DNA of 62,146 nucleotides from an uncultured Eubacteriales bacterium. Lineage in GTDB: Bacteria > Bacillota > Clostridia > Oscillospirales > Oscillospiraceae. Under the pieces are notes generated by a model that was given only the letters and a program-made list of their open reading frames with translations, did no database searches and was not told where the DNA came from. The stretch's first letter is position 1. Each line of letters starts with the position of its first letter. Below, in pieces: positions 8,301 to 15,769 of this stretch. The stretch covers positions 1-62,146 of the forward strand of contig URLT01000001.1 of assembly GCA_900548795.1 (NCBI GenBank), given 5' to 3'. The translations under genes and the position numbers were made by a program.

Positions 8301-11300
8301 CCGTCGGCGACATTTACACCATCTCGCCGTTCGGCAACCGCCTGCTGACCTTCGACGCAACCGGCGCAGAGCTTGCCAAAACGGTTGAAAATGCATTCAA
8401 GAACCCCAACTACGGCGACCAGTTCTCCGGCATGTTTGTCAAGTATAAGACCGCCCCGGGCGCGGACGGCCGTCCGGTGAGAACCGTCACCTCCATTGTA
8501 CTTGACGACGGCACCGTTGTGGACATCCACGACAACACCAAGACCTATCGCATCGTGATCAACGAATACTGCGCAACGCTGCCCGGCTCCGCCTTTGAGA
8601 AGAAGACGCCCGTGCAGGACGTCAACGAGGCGCCGATCGACAATCTCAGCGCGATCGAGGCGCTGCGCCGGATCGGCAAGGAGAACGGCGGCGTGCTGCC
8701 GCTCGACCTGAACGAGCGCTGCGTCAAGGAAGAGGACGCCATTACCTATGAGCTGGTTCCGGACAGCGGGAACATGTTCAAGTACGGCCACCTTGACCTG
8801 AACGTCTCCACCGAGGAATTCCTGAAGCTCTTTAACTACGGCGACATCGTCACCGTCTCCTTCAACGGAAAGAGCTACGATTTCCCGGTCTGCTCGAACT
8901 ATGACGACGTTGACACGCATCAGCTCCTCATTCGCGCCGCAACGGGCAAGAAGGTTGTGACCATGGCCATCAACTACGGCCAGCTCGGCGTTGAGGCGGG
9001 CATCATCGAGCCGAACCCCGATGCAGGCACCGTTGAGGGCGCCCCGAAGTACCGCGTCAAGGACGGCGTGACCTTCCCGATCGTCGCCACCGTGACGATG
9101 AAGGAAGCCGGCGGCTATGCCGACGAGCTTTCCGTCCGCCAGCTCAACCGCACGAACAACCGCGAGGATTACCCCGAGCTGACTGACGAGCAGTTCGCAA
9201 ACTTCCGCAACATCGCTACCACCGGCATGGGCGCGGGCATCCTCTACCGCTCCTCCAGCCCGATCAACCCCGAGCTGGGCAGAAACACCTACGCCGACAA
9301 GGCTGCCTCGGCAGCGGGCATCAAGACCTTCATCAACCTCGCCGATTCCGTGACGGAGGCCAAGGGCTACGCAGGCTATGACGACAGCTACTATGCCAAG
9401 CAGAATGTTGTCTTCCTGAACCTGCCGGTCGCCTTCACGACTGATGAGTTCAAGAACGGTCTGGCCGAGGGCTTCCGCTACATGACCACGAAGGAAGGCC
9501 CGTACCTTGTCCACTGCACCGAGGGCAAGGATCGCGCCGGCCTGACCGCGGCCATTCTGGAATGCCTGATGGGCGCCTCTGCTGACGAGGTCGCAAACGA
9601 CTACCTCACCACGTTCCGCAACTATTATAATGTGGTCGATGGCAAGCAGGTCGCGCTGACCGAGGCGCAGGAGGCCTATCTGCGCAACGCGATCCTGAAG
9701 AACCTCTGCCTGATCTTCGACATGGCCGATGCCGCAAAGGCCGACCTTGCCAAGGAGGCCGAGGCCTACATGAAGGAGATCGGCCTGACCGACGAGGAGG
9801 TCGCCAAGCTCCGCGAGAACCTGAGCAAGAGCGCAGCGCTCCGGATCAAGACCGTCGCTCCGTCGACGACCGAGATCGACAAGTACGGCGACGTTCGCCT
9901 GAGCATCACCTCCGGCGAGCTGCTCGCAGCGGGCTTCGAATATGCCGACTATGTGACTGTTGAATTCCTCGACCAGAAGCTGACCCTGCCCGTCATTCCG
10001 GAATACCGTTATGTCGGCGCAAGAGAAGCCGGTCTCGTCGCGTGGAAGGATGCCTCCAAGCCCGTCGAGCTGGAGATCTTCAACGGAAGCTTCGCCGCAA
10101 GCTACGGCCTTGCGACCAAGACGACCAACCCCGACAAGTCCTATGTCTGGAACGCAAACGAGGGCGTGACCTTCCCGGTGGAGATCACCATCACGCTGGC
10201 GCAGAAGGGCGGCTATAAGGATCAGTACGAGGTCTATGACCTTGTCCGCACGAACAACCGCGAGGACTACAAGGATCTGACCGACGAGCAGTTTGCAAAC
10301 TTCCGCATGGTCGGCACGACCGGCATGGGCTACGGTGTGCTCTATCGCTCCTCCAGCCCGATCAACCCCGACATCGGCAGAAACACCTATGCCGACGCTG
10401 CGGCAAAGGCGCACGGCGTGAAGACCATCATGAACCTGGCGGATAATCAGGCTAAGGCGGAGGCCTATGCGGGCTACGCCGACACCTACTACTCCAAGCA
10501 GAACGTGGCCTTCCTCGGCATCGGCGTCGACTTCCTGAGCGAGACGAACCGCACCGGTCTGGCAGAGGGTCTGCGCTACTTCGCAACGCACGACGGCCCG
10601 TACCTCGTGCACTGCAACGAGGGTCAGGATCGCGCGGGCTTCACCTCCGCGCTGCTCGAGTGCCTGATGGGTGCGTCGCTCGACGAGGTCAAGACGGATT
10701 ACGCCGTGACCTACATGAACTACTACGGTGTCAAGGTCGGCACGACCCAGTACGCGACCATTTCCAACAACATCGTCAAGAATCTCAAGACGATCTTCGG
10801 CGTCGAGACGCTCGAGGGCGCGGATCTTGCGAAGCTCGCGGAAACCTATATCAAGGGTCTCGGCCTGACCGACGAGGAGATCGCAAAGCTCCGCACGAAT
10901 CTGGCAGGCAAGAGCCAGTTCCATGACGTCACGGAGAAGGATTGGTTCTACGATTATGTCGTGGAGCTGACTGCTCGCGGCGTGGTCAACGGCGTCAGCC
11001 CGACCGAATTCGAGCCGAACGAGAATCTGACCCGTGCGCACCTGGTCACGATGGTCTACCGTCTGGCCGGTGAGCCGACCGTCGAGGCGACCACCTCCAA
11101 GTTCACCGACGTCAAGGAGAACAGCTACTACTTCAAGGCGGCTGTCTGGGCAGAGCAGAACGGCATCATCAACGGCACGACCGAGACGACCTTTGAGCCG
11201 GATGCGTTCGTGACGCGCGAGCAGATGGTCACCATCCTCTATCGCTTCTCCGGCGATAAGGGCAGCTACGAGGATAAGCTTGAGGGCTACAAGGACGCCG

Positions 11301-11458
11301 CCGACATTTACGCCTATGCGAAGAACGCCGTCGGCTGGGCGACCGAGAAGGGCGTCGTCGCCGGTTACCCGGACGGCACCTTCCAGCCGAAGGGCAACGC
11401 CACCCGCGCCGAGGCGGCAAAGGTTCTCGTGATCTTCGCAAAGCTCACCAACAGATAA
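5381..11458 (+). CDS. Giant SLH-anchored multi-phosphatase: two nucleotidase modules, two tyrosine-phosphatase-like modules
   Basis: 2025 residues. The start ATG 5381 follows AAAAGGAG and opens a signal peptide (MKKLSRVLSALLVLCMILSL ... FAEE). Module 1 (about 28-590) is CpdB-like: SDLHG, MGDTIQG, GNHEFNYG at 126-133, SGHEHN. Module 2 (about 598-1120) is UshA-like: TDVHG, DGGDIYQG, GNHEFDWD at 683, GGHSHT at 819, then GGIRCDLM and GDIYTISPFGNR. This pair resembles Bacillus YfkN (2',3'-cyclic phosphodiesterase/3'-nucleotidase plus 5'-nucleotidase). Two repeats follow (about 1123-1485 and 1487-1846), each a beta-rich segment plus a Cys-phosphatase with the CX5R signature: HCTEGKDR (C1379) and HCNEGQDR (C1745), closest to the PtpB/Y_phosphatase3 type. 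Three SLH repeats end the protein (1847-2025). Probable extracellular, wall-bound nucleotide and phosphoester hydrolysis; substrates of the Cys-phosphatases are unknown. Confidence 0.9.
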   Translation: MKKLSRVLSALLVLCMILSLLPTVFAEENKSDFAFLVTSDLHGQIFATDYTVDASQSGTYKRGLTRVASYIKEMKQQYGDNLYVADMGDTIQGAPLTYYYAFNKPEADPPAVKAFRTIGYDMWVVGNHEFNYGLTILNRQLDYATSPATETEKQLSVCMANYLDAATNSDESKDWKTWKNYEPYVIKDFDGVKVAVIGFGNPNIPTWDIPANWEGIYFANIIDTYKHYEPEMKEKADMIVVVAHSGVNSDEKSDFIEQLVQETDSIAFAFSGHEHNNKDWTIKNAKGEDVHVLQPFTKARAIAQVKVSYDKTTGKADIDTSLVDMENYKLDEDLVKVLQPYEDATWKEYMLEKIGTASEAFSAADLGTKPSAFMDLVNTVQLWGAYDNTGENTPDNPKDDTPAQLSISAPLTSGDNPNIIDKGDIYLGDMFKLYRFENWFYQITMKGEEIHQWLEFAATKIKTDATGKPYVSSGDLTYYDVIYGDGFSYVIDYTKPAGSRIVSMTYEGKPIAANRTFTVVVNNYRYNGGGKYVDWLNSHGCNFVANDPARVIYSTQFDMIQGEDKGQARNLLTDYIRKEGTITPTVTSTWSLATGYKTFEIFETTDVHGYLTDTSSGKPETFQYRLARIAKIVKDARANAANNGVLLFDGGDIYQGTPVSNLIYGNALRAAYDNMGYDAVALGNHEFDWDVTKYATDAEGTMPAYEVGSFTGDSSIPVLAYNLFDAGTTTHASIVKDYVILDKDGVSIAVIGYIPDYSMDIMAAKIAPYDIDPDLDKLNAKIDSVIAAEKPDVVMVLAHDSPAHLARALDPDKVDLVLGGHSHTASFGVADNGIAYIQGNCQAKGYANAKLQYNTVTGEAEVLAPSYISITDKKDALYDNDENKANLDPDVLAISHAAWDTVKDQMEEVLGTVDRSITRRAKIGKSTNTIAGNWLTGLMLEATKDMNTVVAFANSGGIRCDLMMEEGATTRNITVGDIYTISPFGNRLLTFDATGAELAKTVENAFKNPNYGDQFSGMFVKYKTAPGADGRPVRTVTSIVLDDGTVVDIHDNTKTYRIVINEYCATLPGSAFEKKTPVQDVNEAPIDNLSAIEALRRIGKENGGVLPLDLNERCVKEEDAITYELVPDSGNMFKYGHLDLNVSTEEFLKLFNYGDIVTVSFNGKSYDFPVCSNYDDVDTHQLLIRAATGKKVVTMAINYGQLGVEAGIIEPNPDAGTVEGAPKYRVKDGVTFPIVATVTMKEAGGYADELSVRQLNRTNNREDYPELTDEQFANFRNIATTGMGAGILYRSSSPINPELGRNTYADKAASAAGIKTFINLADSVTEAKGYAGYDDSYYAKQNVVFLNLPVAFTTDEFKNGLAEGFRYMTTKEGPYLVHCTEGKDRAGLTAAILECLMGASADEVANDYLTTFRNYYNVVDGKQVALTEAQEAYLRNAILKNLCLIFDMADAAKADLAKEAEAYMKEIGLTDEEVAKLRENLSKSAALRIKTVAPSTTEIDKYGDVRLSITSGELLAAGFEYADYVTVEFLDQKLTLPVIPEYRYVGAREAGLVAWKDASKPVELEIFNGSFAASYGLATKTTNPDKSYVWNANEGVTFPVEITITLAQKGGYKDQYEVYDLVRTNNREDYKDLTDEQFANFRMVGTTGMGYGVLYRSSSPINPDIGRNTYADAAAKAHGVKTIMNLADNQAKAEAYAGYADTYYSKQNVAFLGIGVDFLSETNRTGLAEGLRYFATHDGPYLVHCNEGQDRAGFTSALLECLMGASLDEVKTDYAVTYMNYYGVKVGTTQYATISNNIVKNLKTIFGVETLEGADLAKLAETYIKGLGLTDEEIAKLRTNLAGKSQFHDVTEKDWFYDYVVELTARGVVNGVSPTEFEPNENLTRAHLVTMVYRLAGEPTVEATTSKFTDVKENSYYFKAAVWAEQNGIINGTTETTFEPDAFVTREQMVTILYRFSGDKGSYEDKLEGYKDAADIYAYAKNAVGWATEKGVVAGYPDGTFQPKGNATRAEAAKVLVIFAKLTNR

Positions 11459-11489
11459 CGCACCAAACCGTTTCGCACAAGTCATAAAC

Positions 11490-11519
11490 GAGGGCGCTGC
11501 TTCGGCAGCGCCCTCTTGC
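11490..11519 (+). terminator. Rho-independent terminator-like hairpin
   Basis: An 11-bp stem with a TTCG tetraloop (11490-11500 with 11505-11515), 31 bases after the phosphatase stop. The T-run is weak. The same GGGCGCTGC/TTCG hairpin recurs at 15014-15035 and, inverted, at 15639-15664. Confidence 0.8.
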
Positions 11520-11603
11520 GCGGTCAGCAGCCAAGCAAATTGCACAGTATGTACAAAATACGAATGCATTAATTGAATAAAATGCCGAATATTACAAAAA
11601 TGC

Positions 11604-11632
11604 TGGACAAGCCGTGCATCGCTTGTTATACT
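11604..11632 (+). promoter_or_regulatory. Sigma-A promoter of the 1094-residue phosphatase gene
   Basis: TGGACA (11604-11609), 17-base spacer, TATACT (11627-11632), in an AT-rich stretch that contrasts with the GC-rich genes. Identical hexamers and spacing to the promoter at 5262-5290, suggesting co-expression of both surface phosphatases. Confidence 0.75.
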
Positions 11633-11714
11633 GTACGTGCGAGCAGCCTTCTGCCCGCACCAAAAATATAAGCCGATTCCGTGCATTCGGGATCGCAGAG
11701 AAGGAGAGTTGTTT

Positions 11715-14700
11715 ATGAAAATGCGCAACCGTTTGCTTTCTCTTGTGCTGGTGCTCTGCCTGATATTCTCCCTGCTTCCGTCCGTGTTTGCAGGGGATGT
11801 CGACAAGCTCGGCGCAGGGAAGACCGTTATTCTGCACTCAAACGACGTGCACGGCGAGGTTCTGGGATACTCCTATATGGCCGCGCTGAAAGCAAAGCTT
11901 GAAAAGGCCGGCGCCGACGTCATTCTGGCCGACGCAGGCGATTTCAGCCAAGGCGACACGTCCGTCTCACTGAGCAAGGGCGCGAATGCTGTGGAGCTGA
12001 TGAACCTGACCGGCTATGACGTGGTCGGCCTCGGCAACCACGAGTTTGACTATGGCTATCCGCAGCTTCAGGAAAACATGAAGAAAGCGAAGTTCGCGGT
12101 TCTCTGCTCCAATGTGCTTGATGCGGAGAACAAGCCCATCTTCGAGGCAAACAAGATCATCGAAAAGGGCGGCGTCAAGATCGGCTTCTTCGGCATGGAG
12201 ACGCCCGAGACGCAGACAAAGACCAATCCCGCGCTCATCAAGGGTCTGACCTTCCTGACCGATTCGACCGAGACGACCATCTGGCAGAACGCGCAGGCGC
12301 AGGTCGACGCGCTCAAGGCAGCCGGCGCAGACGTGGTCGTCTGCCTTGCTCACCTCGGCGTGGACGAATCCTCCGTTCCGTATCGCTCCTATGACCTGTA
12401 TGAAAAGGTCACCGGGCTGGATTTCATCATTGACGGCCACTCCCACACCGTGATGGAGAAGGGCGCGAAGGATGAGCCCATCCAGTCCACCGGCACGAAG
12501 TTTGCCAACATCGGCGTGATCGTGATCGATAACGCCACGAAGAAGATCTCCGAAAACTATCTCGTTGCAACCGGCGAGGGCGGCTTCAGCGAGCAGGATG
12601 AGACGGTCAAGGCCGCCGCGCAGAAGATCATCGACGACATCAAGGCTGAGTACGGCCAGAAGTTCGCGACCTCCGAGGTCGAGCTGAACGGCGCTAAGGA
12701 GCCGGGCAACCGCACCGAGGAGACCAACAACGGCGACCTCATCACCGACGCAATGGTCTGGTACCTCACCGAGAAGAATCCCGGCTCCATCACCGAGACC
12801 CCCGCAGAAAACATCCTTGCCATCACGAACGGCGGCGGCATCCGCGCGGCCGTGAAGGCCGGCGATGTGACCAAGAACGACATCTTTACGGTTCTGCCCT
12901 TCGGCAACACCGTTGCGGTCGTCTATGTCACCGGCGCGGAGCTGCTCGAGGCGCTGGAGGCTTCGACCTTCTGCACGCCGATCTCGCTGGGCGGCTTCCC
13001 GCAGGTTTCCGGCATCAAGTTCACCGTCGACGGCGATAAGCTCTATGACAAGAACGAGGAGACCTATCCCGGCTCGACCTACTACGGCCCGGCCTCCATC
13101 AACCGCGTGACCATCGACGAGATCAACGGCAAGCCGTTTGACGAGAAGGCCAAGTATGCCGTGATCACCAACAACTTTGTCGCCGCCGGCGGCGACACCT
13201 ACTATGCCTTCAGCGCCGCGTCGGCTCAGTTTGACACCGGCTATACGCTCGATTCCGTCGTGATCGACTACATCACCGAGAAGCTCGGCGGTGTCATTTC
13301 GGAGAAGGACTACGGCGCGCCCAAGGGTCGCATCACCGTTAACTACACCGATCCCGACACCACCAAGATCACCATCGGCGGTCTGGATGCCGACATTTGG
13401 ATGACCAAATACGGCAACGTCTACACGGACTGCAAGGCGACCGTTTTCTTTGAGAGAATGGGCTACACCTGGGGCGATATCGTCACCGTGAAGTTCCTCG
13501 ACAAGGAGCTGGAGCTGCCGGTCGTTCCGACCTATCACTATGTCGACTCCGGCAAGCCCGCCATCATCATCAACAAGGATGAGAAGGGTATGCCCACCGG
13601 CTATCTGTCCATGGCGATCAACATGGGCAACTTCGCCACCACCTACGGCATCGCCGAAAAGCACACCAACGAGGACAAGACCTGGTACTGGACGGCGATG
13701 GAGGGCGTGACCTTCCCGGTCGAGGTCACCTTCGAGATGAAGGAAAAGGGCGGCTACATGGCCGAATACCTGCTCCATGACCTCACGCGCACCAACAATC
13801 GCGAGGATTACAAGGATCTGACCGACGAGCAGTTTGCAAACTTCCGCGTCGTCAAGACGACCGGCATGGGCAAGGACGTGCTCTATCGCTCCTCCAGCCC
13901 GATCAACCCTGAGCTGGGGCGCAATACCTATGCCGACAAGGCCGCCGAGAAGGCCGGCGTCAAGACCTTCATGAACCTTGCAGACGATGCCGAGAAGGCC
14001 GCTCAGTATGAGGGCTATGCCGACAGCTACTACTCCAAGCAGAACATCGTGTTCCTCAACCTCGGCGTGGACTTCAGCGAGAAGACCTTTAAGGACGGCT
14101 TGGCCGACGGCTTCCGTTATATGACCAAGCACGAAGGCCCGTACCTCGTGCACTGCACCGAGGGCAAGGATCGCGCGGGTTATGTCTCGGCGCTGCTCGA
14201 GTGCTTCATGGGCGCGACCTATGACGAGGTCGTTGAGGACTATATGACGACCTACGTCAACTACTACGGCGTGGAGAAGGGCACCGAGAAGTATGACGCG
14301 ATTGCCAACTCCAACATCATCAAGAGCCTGAAGAAGGCGTTCGGCGTGGAGGATCTGTCGAAGGCCAACCTCGTGGCCTGCGCAACGGCCTATATGAAGG
14401 AGATCGGCCTGACCGATGCCGAGATCGCGAAGCTGCACGAGAACCTCGGCTGGAAGAACCCGTTCGGCGACGTCGCCGAGGACGCGTGGTACAGAGGCTA
14501 TGTCATGGAGGCCTACTATGCCGGTATCATCAACGGCGTCAGCCCGACTGAGTTCGAGCCGGAGGAAAACATGACCCGTGCCCACCTGGTCACCATGGTT
14601 TACCGCATGGCCGGCGAGCCGACCGTCGAGGCGACGACCACCAAGTTCACCGACGTCAAGGAATCGGCTTACTATTTCAAGGCGGCCGTCTGGGCCGAGG

Positions 14701-14999
14701 AGAACGGCATCATCAACGGCGTGGACGAGAACACCTTCGCGCCGGATGAGAACGTGACGCGCGAACAGATGGTCACCATTCTCTTCCGTTATTCCAAGGT
14801 CGACGGCGATTTCGCTGAGCGCGCAAATATCTTCAAGGATGTTGCGGACATTTACGGCTATGCCAAGAACGCCGTCGGCTGGGCGGTTCAGAATTCCGTT
14901 GTGGACGGCTATCCGGACGGCAGCTTCATGCCGAAGGGCAACGCCACCCGCGCAGAGGCCACCAAGATCCTTGCGATCATGGCCATGCTCGTGAAATAA
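11715..14999 (+). CDS. SLH-anchored nucleotidase fused to a tyrosine-phosphatase-like domain
   Basis: 1094 residues; the ATG at 11715 sits 7 bases after AAGGAGAG. A signal peptide (MKMRNRLLSLVLVLCLIFSL ... VFAG) is followed by a metallophosphatase (SNDVHGE, DAGDFSQG, GNHEFDYG at 107-114, DGHSHT at about 240-245) and a 5'-nucleotidase C-terminal domain (NNGDLITDAMVWYL, NGGGIRAAV, NDIFTVLPFGNT). A beta-rich segment from about 550 leads to a Cys-phosphatase with HCTEGKDR (C814), then three SLH repeats from 917. It is a shorter version of the preceding gene: the phosphatase and SLH parts are nearly the same at the DNA level in several stretches, so they arose by duplication or were homogenised. 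Expected location is the outer cell wall. UshA-type nucleotide hydrolysis is likely; the target of the Cys-phosphatase is unknown. Confidence 0.9.
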   Translation: MKMRNRLLSLVLVLCLIFSLLPSVFAGDVDKLGAGKTVILHSNDVHGEVLGYSYMAALKAKLEKAGADVILADAGDFSQGDTSVSLSKGANAVELMNLTGYDVVGLGNHEFDYGYPQLQENMKKAKFAVLCSNVLDAENKPIFEANKIIEKGGVKIGFFGMETPETQTKTNPALIKGLTFLTDSTETTIWQNAQAQVDALKAAGADVVVCLAHLGVDESSVPYRSYDLYEKVTGLDFIIDGHSHTVMEKGAKDEPIQSTGTKFANIGVIVIDNATKKISENYLVATGEGGFSEQDETVKAAAQKIIDDIKAEYGQKFATSEVELNGAKEPGNRTEETNNGDLITDAMVWYLTEKNPGSITETPAENILAITNGGGIRAAVKAGDVTKNDIFTVLPFGNTVAVVYVTGAELLEALEASTFCTPISLGGFPQVSGIKFTVDGDKLYDKNEETYPGSTYYGPASINRVTIDEINGKPFDEKAKYAVITNNFVAAGGDTYYAFSAASAQFDTGYTLDSVVIDYITEKLGGVISEKDYGAPKGRITVNYTDPDTTKITIGGLDADIWMTKYGNVYTDCKATVFFERMGYTWGDIVTVKFLDKELELPVVPTYHYVDSGKPAIIINKDEKGMPTGYLSMAINMGNFATTYGIAEKHTNEDKTWYWTAMEGVTFPVEVTFEMKEKGGYMAEYLLHDLTRTNNREDYKDLTDEQFANFRVVKTTGMGKDVLYRSSSPINPELGRNTYADKAAEKAGVKTFMNLADDAEKAAQYEGYADSYYSKQNIVFLNLGVDFSEKTFKDGLADGFRYMTKHEGPYLVHCTEGKDRAGYVSALLECFMGATYDEVVEDYMTTYVNYYGVEKGTEKYDAIANSNIIKSLKKAFGVEDLSKANLVACATAYMKEIGLTDAEIAKLHENLGWKNPFGDVAEDAWYRGYVMEAYYAGIINGVSPTEFEPEENMTRAHLVTMVYRMAGEPTVEATTTKFTDVKESAYYFKAAVWAEENGIINGVDENTFAPDENVTREQMVTILFRYSKVDGDFAERANIFKDVADIYGYAKNAVGWAVQNSVVDGYPDGSFMPKGNATRAEATKILAIMAMLVK

Positions 15000-15011
15000 G
15001 AACCTTTCTAT

Positions 15012-15037
15012 AAGGGCGCTGCTTCGGCAGCGCCCTC
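15012..15037 (+). terminator. Terminator-like hairpin after the second phosphatase gene
   Basis: GGGCGCTGC, TTCG loop, GCAGCGCCC (15014-15035), 13 bases after the stop; same stem and loop as after the upstream phosphatase gene. It is followed immediately by a 19-bp-arm palindrome. Confidence 0.75.
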
Positions 15038-15039
15038 TC

Positions 15040-15080
15040 ATACTGATTCTTGATTAAATTTTTTAATCAAGAATCAGTAT
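15040..15080. repeat. Dispersed palindromic repeat, complete copy
   Basis: Perfect 19-bp arms (15040-15058 and 15062-15080) around a 3-base loop, core ACTGATTCTTGATT. Related copies: 59723-59767 (complete, with paired base changes), 60941-60978 (right arm decayed), 38680-38697 (one arm only). AT-rich, non-coding. Confidence 0.85.
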
Positions 15081-15181
15081 CACAGCCGTTTTTCAAGCAT
15101 TTTTTAATAACAAACCTGCCGTTTTCGGATTCCGAAGATTATATTTGCGTTCCGTATTTTCAATCAAGTTACCGATCCTGT

Positions 15182-15578
15182 CATTGCGAGGAGCGAAGCG
15201 ACGCGGCAATCTTTAACGATGCGATTTGTCATTCCGTAACGAACTATTGCGCTTCGGTTTTTCCTGATTTTCTATTGACTTCACCCGCTTTCTTATGCTA
15301 TACTCAAGGTGGCCGGAGTAAGGCTTCCGGCTCACCTTTTCGGGGTGGAGAGTAGCGGCGCTTTTGCGTGGGTCGCTACTCTTTTTTTATTGCTCGTTCA
15401 TGAGGTTGAGCGGAACGAAATAGAACCTTGGAATGAAGAGAGAGGAAGAAGAATGAAGCGGCGAATCCATGTTTTTTGTGAAAGGGACTCCTTTTCGCTC
15501 AGTACTCCTGTGCTTCGCCACGGGATGCCATACCTTCCACTTTCAGATTGCCACGGCCGCGCTGCGGCCTCGCAATGA
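15182..15578. repeat. Inverted pair of REP-like units flanking about 330 bp of intergenic DNA
   Basis: A unit beginning CATTGCGAGGAGCGAAGCG and ending GGCAATC lies at 15182-15211, and an inverted variant at 15546-15578 begins GATTGCCACGGCCGCGC and ends TCGCAATGA. A third unit at 27568-27596 cuts into a small gene. No coding sequence is convincing between them; the interval contains the candidate small RNA at 15308-15388, and I see nothing recognisable from 15390 to 15545. Confidence 0.7.
15275..15388 (+). ncRNA. Candidate small RNA with its own promoter and terminator
   Basis: TTGACT (15275-15280), an 18-base spacer and TATACT (15299-15304) give a good promoter. The predicted transcript of about 80 bases (from about 15308) folds into two hairpins: stem one, 10 bp with a single bulge (15308-15317 with 15326-15336), and a terminator stem (15350-15357 with 15374-15381) followed by seven T. 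There is no gene immediately downstream; rfbA starts 380 bases on and has its own promoter. I do not recognise an RNA family. Confidence 0.5.
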
Positions 15579-15638
15579 CACGAAAATCAGGATGTTTTTG
15601 GGGTAAAATAGCTTGCCTCGAAGGTTTTTGACGCGCTG

Positions 15639-15666
15639 AAGGGCGCTGCCGAAGCAGCGCCCTTTT
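15639..15666. terminator. Terminator-like hairpin ahead of rfbA
   Basis: An 11-bp stem (15639-15649 with 15654-15664) with CGAA loop and four T. It is the inverse of the GGGCGCTGC/TTCG hairpin used after both phosphatase genes and insulates rfbA from upstream transcription. Confidence 0.6.
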
Positions 15667-15670
15667 CCGC

Positions 15671-15699
15671 TTGAAGTATCGCATGAAATATGGTATAAT
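15671..15699 (+). promoter_or_regulatory. Promoter of rfbA and downstream genes
   Basis: TTGAAG (15671-15676), 17-base spacer, TATAAT (15694-15699), about 70 bases before the rfbA start. Confidence 0.65.
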
Positions 15700-15769
15700 A
15701 TACATGCAAGGAAAGAAGAATGCAGCTCCGAGCGCCGCGCCCGGGGCTTCGGACAAGAGGAGAAGAAAC

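Noticed and set aside
5543..11806. A 2087-codon open frame on the minus strand opposite the giant phosphatase gene
   Set aside because: It mirrors the coding frame of a strongly G/C-biased gene, has no ribosome site or recognisable domain, and is rich in Ala, Val, Gly and Asp repeats typical of antisense translation.
11967..15041. A 1024-codon minus-strand frame opposite the second phosphatase gene
   Set aside because: Same codon-bias shadow; it even runs through the terminator hairpin of the real gene.
15309..15578. An 89-codon frame after the small RNA promoter
   Set aside because: It runs through a strong terminator and the REP-like unit, with no ribosome site or recognisable product.
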